A stretch of 11,682 bases of DNA from Acidobacteriota bacterium. GTDB taxonomy: Bacteria > Actinomycetota > Actinomycetes > Actinomycetales > Micrococcaceae. The position numbers and the translations under genes were made by a program. Location of the stretch: the NCBI GenBank assembly GCA_019352125.1, contig JABBNV010000001.1:10948-22629 (forward strand), read 5' to 3'. Under the pieces are notes generated by a model. The model saw only the letters and a program-made list of their open reading frames with translations, did not search any database and was not told where the DNA came from. Positions 7,804 through 11,682 of this stretch are shown piece by piece (the stretch's first letter is position 1; each line of letters opens with the position of its first letter).

Positions 7804-8507
7804 CCGGGCTGCGCATCACGGAGAATCCCGTGGAGACCGCACAGCCGGAGCTTCTGTACAGTAATTCGCTTTCCGCCGATAGCATGTCCAACTGGATCCG
7901 TGAGGGACCAGTCGCGATAACTGATGGATGTGACGGGGTGGTGCTTTCCAGCACCGTGGATGCAGATCTACTGGGGGACCACGCCCACTTCACCGTGTGG
8001 TGCCCGCAGAAATTCCCGGACCGGATCCGCGTCAATTGGGAATATCGGCCCGTCGCCGGGGCTGGCCTTGCGATGGTTTTCTTCGGTGCGCAGGGAGCCA
8101 GCGGTGTGGACCTATTCTCGCCGGAGCTCGCCACGCGTACTGGCTACTATCCGCAGTACCACTCATCGGATGTCAATGCCCTGCACATCTCCTATCAGCG
8201 GCACAAGCATGCATCGGAGCGAGCCTTCCGAACCTGCAATCTTCGCAAGAGCGCTGGCTTTCATCTCGTTGCACAGGGCGCGGACCCGCTGCCCAATACG
8301 GAGGACGGCGAAGGTTATTACGACGTCGAACTTCTCAAGGATGGACCGCACGTTACCTTCGCGATCAATGGACTTATTCTCTTGGATTGGACGGACGACG
8401 GCGTAACAACGGGCCCCCCGGTGGGCGCCGGATACTTGGGATTTCGCCAGATGGCGCCGCTGCAAGCCGCGTACCGCAACTTGAGCGTAAGGCGAGTGGG
8501 GCCGTAG
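7800..8507 (+). CDS. yesU: DUF1961 family protein, YesU-like
   Basis: This 235-residue protein belongs to DUF1961, the family of B. subtilis YesU, which has a concanavalin/galectin-like beta-sandwich fold but no established function. Family-like stretches include an early SNSLSADSMSNWIREGP segment, VWCPQKFPDRIRVNWEYRP, the aromatic and His-rich YYPQYHSSDVNALHISY (starting near residue 116), and a C-terminal beta-rich part with ITFAINGLI-like strands and GYLGFRQM. The frame is open upstream to 7725, but ATG 7800 overlaps the acetylesterase stop (ATGA), so it is the likely start. No signal peptide is seen, so it is probably cytoplasmic. Tight coupling to the acetylesterase suggests it binds or processes a deacetylated RG-I fragment; that is an inference. 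It is the last gene of the operon and ends 9 bp from the convergent repressor gene. Confidence 0.85.
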   Translation: MTGLRITENPVETAQPELLYSNSLSADSMSNWIREGPVAITDGCDGVVLSSTVDADLLGDHAHFTVWCPQKFPDRIRVNWEYRPVAGAGLAMVFFGAQGASGVDLFSPELATRTGYYPQYHSSDVNALHISYQRHKHASERAFRTCNLRKSAGFHLVAQGADPLPNTEDGEGYYDVELLKDGPHVTFAINGLILLDWTDDGVTTGPPVGAGYLGFRQMAPLQAAYRNLSVRRVGP

Positions 8508-8516
8508 CTCGGTTGG

Positions 8517-9523
8517 TTAGCCTGCTGTGCTCGCCCGCACCACCAGTTCGGGCTTGAACACTACCGAGCGAGGCTTGGCTTCGGGATTCTCAAGCTGTTC
8601 TGTCAGCAACTCCACGGCGGTTCGGCCAATCAAGGCCGTCGGCTGTCGAACAGAGGTCAGGGCCACCACGGCTGAGGCGGCAAAGTCGATGTCGTCATAA
8701 CCTGCCAGAGCCATATCCTCGGGGATTCGCAGCGTATGCAGCATGGTCACTGACTGCATCACGCCCAGAGCCAGGAGGTCATTGGCACAGAACAGGCCGT
8801 CGGGGAGTAATGCACGGTCGCGGCGCACCAGCTCATCACCGATACTTCGGCCGGCCATTACCGTCAGATCATCTGCTTGCAGCACTTCCAACGTGGCACC
8901 GGAAACCTCGGCAACGGCCTTCTCGGCACCGGCAAGACGGTCCCGGACCTGGTGGAAATGTTGCGGCCCGGCCACGTACGCGATGCGACGTCGGCCCAAG
9001 CTGAGCAGGTGCGCCGTGGCTAGATAACCTCCGGAGGTGTCATCGACGGAGACAGAGCTGAACTCGCCGTTGCCGGCCGGGCTGTCCACCAGAACTACTT
9101 TGGTGCCCCGCGCAGTCAGGGATGCCAGCCGTGTGTCGATGTCCCCCGTGGGCGAAATGAGGACCCCCTCACTCTTTGTTCCTCAAACAGGTCAACGTAG
9201 TGGAGCTCACGCTTCGGGTCGTGTCCACTATTGCCCAGTACGACGGCGTTGCCCCCTTCAGCAGCGGCATCCTCTGCTGCTCTGGCTACGGAGGAGAAGA
9301 ACGGGTTGCCGATGTCCAGCACAATGAGCCCGATGGTGCGGCTCTGCCCCGCCCGCAGCTGCCTTGCGACGTCGTTGCGCACAAACCCAAGCTCCACAAT
9401 GGAGTCCAGGACGCGAGTTCGTGTCTTCGAGGCCACCCTGTCCGGGTAGTTCAGAACGTTGGATACGGTGCCTACAGCCACGCCTGCATGGCTGGCGACG
9501 TCCTTGATGCTTGCTGCGCGCAT
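8517..9523 (-). pseudogene. LacI-family transcriptional regulator, broken by a frameshift
   Basis: This is a LacI/GalR-family repressor split between two frames. The N-terminal frame (from 9523) gives an intact helix-turn-helix (SIKDVASHAGVAVGTVSNVLN), a hinge helix (ARQLRAG) and the start of the sugar-binding core (TIGLIVLDIGNPFF), true to about residue 120. It then runs off frame and stops at 9116. The C-terminal frame resumes exactly there (VLISPTGDIDTRLASL onward) and continues through SVDDTSGGYLATAHLLSLG and the core domain to the stop at 8517. Adding one G to the G5 run at 9164-9168 would join the frames into 335 residues, the normal family length. Either it is a real mutation or a sequencing error. 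ATG 9523 has GGAGAG 5 bases upstream (9529-9534); GTG 9529 is an alternative. It likely controlled the adjacent pectin operon or the binding-protein gene; its ligand is unknown. Confidence 0.85.
9164..9168 (-). other. Homopolymer site of the one-base deletion in the lacI-family gene
   Basis: The plus strand has CCCCC here (GGGGG in the gene). Reading GTG AGG GGG and then GTC CTC ATT TCG requires six G; only five are present. The protein switches from good LacI sequence in one frame to good LacI sequence in the next at precisely this point. Confidence 0.8.
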
Positions 9524-9598
9524 GCTCACTCTCCGCTTCCGCGCCCCTGAAAACTTCCGTGGGACGGTGGTGTACGTTTCTTCTCGCCCGATTCTACG

Positions 9599-9612
9599 TT
9601 GAACCGGTTCAA
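9599..9612. promoter_or_regulatory. LacI-type operator upstream of the regulator gene
   Basis: TTGAACCGGTTCAA is a perfect 14-bp palindrome with a central CG, the usual form of LacI-family operators, whose central CG is opened by the hinge-helix leucine. It lies 76 bp upstream of the regulator start, just above a possible -10 element (TAGAAT at 9591-9596), so it is well placed for autoregulation. Binding by this regulator is inferred. Confidence 0.6.
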
Positions 9613-9670
9613 AAAACGTCCGCGGTGGTCGAGCCTGATGCCCGCCAGGCTACGGGCTCGACCACTGCGG
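9611..9670 (-). terminator. Intrinsic terminator of the orphan binding-protein gene
   Basis: Arms 9620-9635 and 9655-9670 pair over 16 positions, with one G-T type mismatch (9624/9666) and a loop of 19 bases. Read on the minus strand, the stem begins directly after the TAG at 9671-9673 and is followed by ACG and then six T (9611-9616). This is a classic rho-independent terminator separating the binding-protein gene from the downstream regulator gene. Its T tract overlaps the edge of the operator palindrome by two bases. Confidence 0.85.
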
Positions 9671-10990
9671 CTACTTTGCGGCGGAGCTGATGAGTCCTTC
9701 GGCTTCGGCCTTGAACGCTTTCGCGGCTGCGGCAGGATCCTTGCGATTGAACAGCACGTCGTCCACATAGCGCAGGGACACGTTGCCAAGGGTGCCTGTT
9801 CCCACTGGCGGAACAGCCGGAGTGAAGGATACGTCCGGCTTGATCGCCTTGAGGAAGTCGCCAACGGATTTGTCTGTTGGCTTCAACAGGGGCGCAATGG
9901 CTGCCTGCATCTTGGGGTCCGGCGGGAAGCCTCGGTCGGTCAGCTGCAGCTTGGCTGCGTCCACGTCGTTGATGAGGTAGTTGAGGAACTTGACGGCCGC
10001 ATCGGCATTTTTGGTCCGGGCTGAGGCAGACCAGAACATGGAGGGCTTGTAGTACATGGCGGCTTTCTTGGAGTCGCCGGCAACGCTCGGTGGGCGCAGG
10101 ATCTTGATTTCGTCCTTCGAAGCCGAGCTTAGGGAACTTACCTGATTGGTCCACCACCAGGACATGGCCAACTGGCCCGTGCCGGCGAGGGTCTGTTCCA
10201 CGGCTGCTGTGGCATCTTCCGAGTTCTGCGAGGCGGAGGGGCCAGCCTGGGCATCGCGCTGCTTGAGGATGCGTTCGTAGAACTTCTGGAGCGTCCCCTC
10301 TGTGAAGCCGAGTTTGCCGTCGTTGGTGTAGAGAGTCTCGCCATTCTGGCCGAACCAGAGAGTCAGGGCTGCCTCTGTGCCACCGTAAGCGGCGCCGTAG
10401 GACTTCTTGGTCGATTTCGCAGCGGTCTGGGCAGCAATCTTGATGTAGTCATCCCAGGTCCACTTGGTATCGTCCGGAATCTCCACACCGGCTTCCTTGA
10501 AGACTCGCGTGTTGGCCATGATCACGTACGCATTTTGACCAGTGCTGACGCCGTAGAGTTTGCCTTTTACCTGGCCTGACTTCAGTGCGTCATCGCCGAC
10601 GCCGCTGGTGTCGATGGACTTTTGTGCGCCCAGGTCCAGCAGTGCGCCGCGTCCGCCGTACTCCGCAATGTACTGCTGATCCATCTGGAGAACGTCCGGC
10701 ATGGTATTTCCAGCAGTCTGGGTGGCCAGTTTGTCCCAGTAGCTAGCCCACACCCCGGGCTCGCCCGAAACCTTGATTTTGGGATTGGCACTCTGGAAGG
10801 CACTGATCTGCTTATTGGTGTAGGCGTTTCGGACGTCGTTGCCCCACCACGCGAAGCGGAGGTTGCCGCTAGGATCCGGATTTGCGGTCGAACTACTGCT
10901 GCGACTGGTGCCGCAGGCACTGAGGAGTCCAACGGCGGCCATTCCCAATGCTGCCTGCCCGAATCGGCGGCGGCTCATATCTGTACTCAA
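9671..10990 (-). CDS. Extracellular sugar-binding protein (family 1), Tat lipoprotein, no permeases beside it
   Basis: This 439-residue ABC-transporter substrate-binding protein is of ordinary CUT1 sugar-binding size. The N-terminus has a twin-arginine motif (SRRRFGQ, residues 6-12), a hydrophobic stretch and a lipobox LSAC with cysteine 26, followed by a Ser-rich linker, so it is probably a membrane-anchored lipoprotein outside the cell. The mature part starts with LRFAWWGNDVRN and contains the usual PDVLQMDQQYIAEY segment and an aromatic-rich SWWWTNQV stretch likely near the sugar site. It differs clearly from the LplA-like protein in this window. I chose TTG 10990 because AGCAGG (10996-11001) lies 5 bases upstream; ATG 10978 would be far from any ribosome binding site, though it too keeps the Tat motif. 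It has its own promoter and terminator, so it is monocistronic. No permease or ATPase lies beside it, so it may share the LplBC-like permeases or others elsewhere. Its ligand is unknown. Confidence 0.85.
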   Translation of the reverse strand: MSTDMSRRRFGQAALGMAAVGLLSACGTSRSSSSTANPDPSGNLRFAWWGNDVRNAYTNKQISAFQSANPKIKVSGEPGVWASYWDKLATQTAGNTMPDVLQMDQQYIAEYGGRGALLDLGAQKSIDTSGVGDDALKSGQVKGKLYGVSTGQNAYVIMANTRVFKEAGVEIPDDTKWTWDDYIKIAAQTAAKSTKKSYGAAYGGTEAALTLWFGQNGETLYTNDGKLGFTEGTLQKFYERILKQRDAQAGPSASQNSEDATAAVEQTLAGTGQLAMSWWWTNQVSSLSSASKDEIKILRPPSVAGDSKKAAMYYKPSMFWSASARTKNADAAVKFLNYLINDVDAAKLQLTDRGFPPDPKMQAAIAPLLKPTDKSVGDFLKAIKPDVSFTPAVPPVGTGTLGNVSLRYVDDVLFNRKDPAAAAKAFKAEAEGLISSAAK

Positions 10991-10995
10991 TTGAT

Positions 10996-11001
10996 CCTGC
11001 T
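10996..11001 (-). promoter_or_regulatory. Ribosome binding site supporting a TTG start for the binding-protein gene
   Basis: AGCAGG on the minus strand lies 5 bases before TTG 10990, with AAGGA (11002-11006) just upstream. The in-frame ATG at 10978 would be 17 bases away from it, too far for a normal start. Confidence 0.55.
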
Positions 11002-11040
11002 TCCTTGCATGTTGAAATCAAATGAACGAGTGGAAACTCA

Positions 11041-11054
11041 GAAAGCGTTTTCTC
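11041..11054. promoter_or_regulatory. LacI-type operator over the transcription start of the binding-protein gene
   Basis: AGAAAGCGTTTTCT is a 14-bp palindrome with a central CG and a single mismatched pair (11046/11049). It begins 8 bases downstream of the -10 element, so it covers the expected transcription start (near 11056) and the first transcribed bases. Its half-sites differ from those of the palindrome at 9599-9612, so a second LacI-family protein may bind it. Confidence 0.55.
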
Positions 11055-11062
11055 TGAAACGA

Positions 11063-11091
11063 TATTATGTTCAACCGGCGGTGGCGTCAAG
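11063..11091 (-). promoter_or_regulatory. Sigma-70-type promoter of the binding-protein gene
   Basis: On the minus strand, TTGACG (11086-11091) and TAATAT (11063-11068) are separated by 17 bases, a good housekeeping-type promoter in an otherwise GC-rich region. CATAAT (11065-11070) is an alternative -10 with a 15-base spacer. Transcription would start near 11056, giving an untranslated leader of about 65 bases. Confidence 0.65.
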
Positions 11092-11134
11092 CATTTTTGT
11101 GACGTAGCTCATAAGTTGTGTAGCGGTCCAAGCC

Positions 11135-11682
11135 TCACCGCGCAGCCACTTCGGCCCATCCGTGCCCCTCAAGCCAGCGGGCGCAGAGCATGGGCCATGC
11201 GCTGGCGCCGGCTTGCTCGCGCGCCAGGCCTAAGCCGTGGCGCCCCTCAGGGAAAACATGAAGCTCAAAGGGAACTGAGTTTCTGGCCAGAGCGCCCGCA
11301 AAGGCTAGGGAGTTTTGCACCGAAACGGCGCCGTCGTCCGCTGTATGCCATAAGAAAGTAGGGGGAGTGGCGCTGTCCACGGCCAGCTCTGCGGACAGCC
11401 CTCTTCGCGTAGGCAGTGAGGCTGCTGGCCCCAGGAGTGATTCCACAGAACCAACATGGTAATCGCTGACCATGGAGATGACTGGGTACGCCAATACGGA
11501 GAGGTCGGGCCGGTCTATGACTTCGTCGGGGTGTTCATCAGCGCTCACCCCGGTGGAGAGTGTCGCGGCAAGGTGGCCACCTGCGGAGAATCCCAGCACG
11601 CCAATTCGGGCGGTATCAACGCTCAGTCCGGAAACTCCTGAGCGCAGCCACGCCAGTACCGCTCGGGTGTCTCTGAGTGGGG
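11135..11682 (-). CDS. Alpha/beta-hydrolase (acetyl/feruloyl-esterase type), 5' end outside window
   Basis: This is the C-terminal part (about 180 residues) of an alpha/beta-hydrolase resembling the esterases found in plant-polysaccharide clusters (BD-FAE/Aes-like). It would hydrolyse acetyl or aromatic esters on carbohydrates. The frame stays open to the right edge, with DTRAVLAWLR upstream of the nucleophile elbow; the GTG at 11599 is therefore internal. The triad is visible: the serine of GFSAGGH (codon 11585-11587), an aspartate in HTADDGAVSV (probably the second one) and the histidine of EGRHGLGLA. The spacing and the FELHVFPEGRHGLGLA ending are typical of the family. The visible part shows no membrane segment; the N-terminus and any signal peptide are not visible. 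It ends 144 bp before the binding-protein start, with a promoter between them, so the two genes are not necessarily one transcript. Substrate is unknown; a pectin or xylan acetylesterase is plausible. Confidence 0.8.
   Translation of the reverse strand, partial: PLRDTRAVLAWLRSGVSGLSVDTARIGVLGFSAGGHLAATLSTGVSADEHPDEVIDRPDLSVLAYPVISMVSDYHVGSVESLLGPAASLPTRRGLSAELAVDSATPPTFLWHTADDGAVSVQNSLAFAGALARNSVPFELHVFPEGRHGLGLAREQAGASAWPMLCARWLEGHGWAEVAAR

Noticed and set aside
8491..8535. Possible hairpin (GGCGAG with CTCGCC) between the convergent DUF1961 and regulator genes as a shared terminator
   Set aside because: The stem is only 6 bp with a loop of over 30 bases and no T tract on either strand.
9176..9550. 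Plus-strand open frame across the regulator gene
   Set aside because: It is antisense to clear LacI helix-turn-helix sequence and its translation is not recognisable.
9591..9619. Promoter of the regulator gene with TAGAAT as -10
   Set aside because: TAGAAT is a fair -10, but no acceptable -35 lies 16-18 bases upstream (ACGTTT or similar), so I mention it only as context for the operator.
11070..11075. GTTCAA half-site, matching half of the 9599-9612 palindrome, inside the binding-protein promoter spacer
   Set aside because: Only one half is present, with no matching opposite half; a six-base match can easily be chance.
10622..11107. Plus-strand open frame of about 160 codons across the start of the orphan binding-protein gene
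   Set aside because: It is antisense to a Tat-lipoprotein gene and covers its promoter and operator; its translation has no family features.

Overview
The window reads as high-GC Gram-positive (actinobacterial) DNA, most likely from an Arthrobacter-like member of the Micrococcaceae. The GC-rich codon use, Tat-type lipoprotein signals and protein style support this; the genus is an inference. The window is gene-dense, with no RNA genes, CRISPR array or insertion sequence seen and no gene-free stretch longer than about 150 bp.

Left part (1-8507, plus strand): seven genes in one direction look like a single operon for uptake and breakdown of the pectin backbone rhamnogalacturonan I (RG-I). They are the 3' part of a GH42 beta-galactosidase (YesZ-like), a PcRGLX/YetA-family exo-rhamnogalacturonan lyase, an LplA-like lipoprotein substrate-binding protein, LplB- and LplC-like permeases, an SGNH rhamnogalacturonan acetylesterase (RhgT/YesY-like) and a DUF1961 (YesU-like) protein. 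Three junctions are ATGA overlaps and one is 2 bp. The gene set matches the Bacillus subtilis yes-yetA-lpl locus in compact form. Only the binding protein has an export signal, so the model is: oligosaccharides are captured outside, imported, then deacetylated, trimmed of galactose and cleaved in the cytoplasm. No ABC ATPase is present; it is presumably supplied from elsewhere, as MsmX does in B. subtilis. The operon promoter lies left of the window.

Right part (8517-11682, minus strand): converging on the operon with a 9-bp gap is a LacI-family repressor gene broken by a one-base deletion in a short homopolymer. Upstream of it are a perfect 14-bp LacI-type palindrome and a strong intrinsic terminator that ends the next gene, a second Tat lipoprotein sugar-binding protein. 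This binding protein has no permease genes beside it in the window but has its own well-formed promoter, with a different LacI-type operator over the start of transcription. The window ends in an alpha/beta-hydrolase (acetyl/feruloyl-esterase type) truncated at the right edge.

I did not find a wholly new system. The points most worth a second look are the frameshifted repressor, the two non-identical operators, the orphan binding protein, the DUF1961 gene coupled to the acetylesterase, and a C-rich, G-poor leader before the lplA-like gene.
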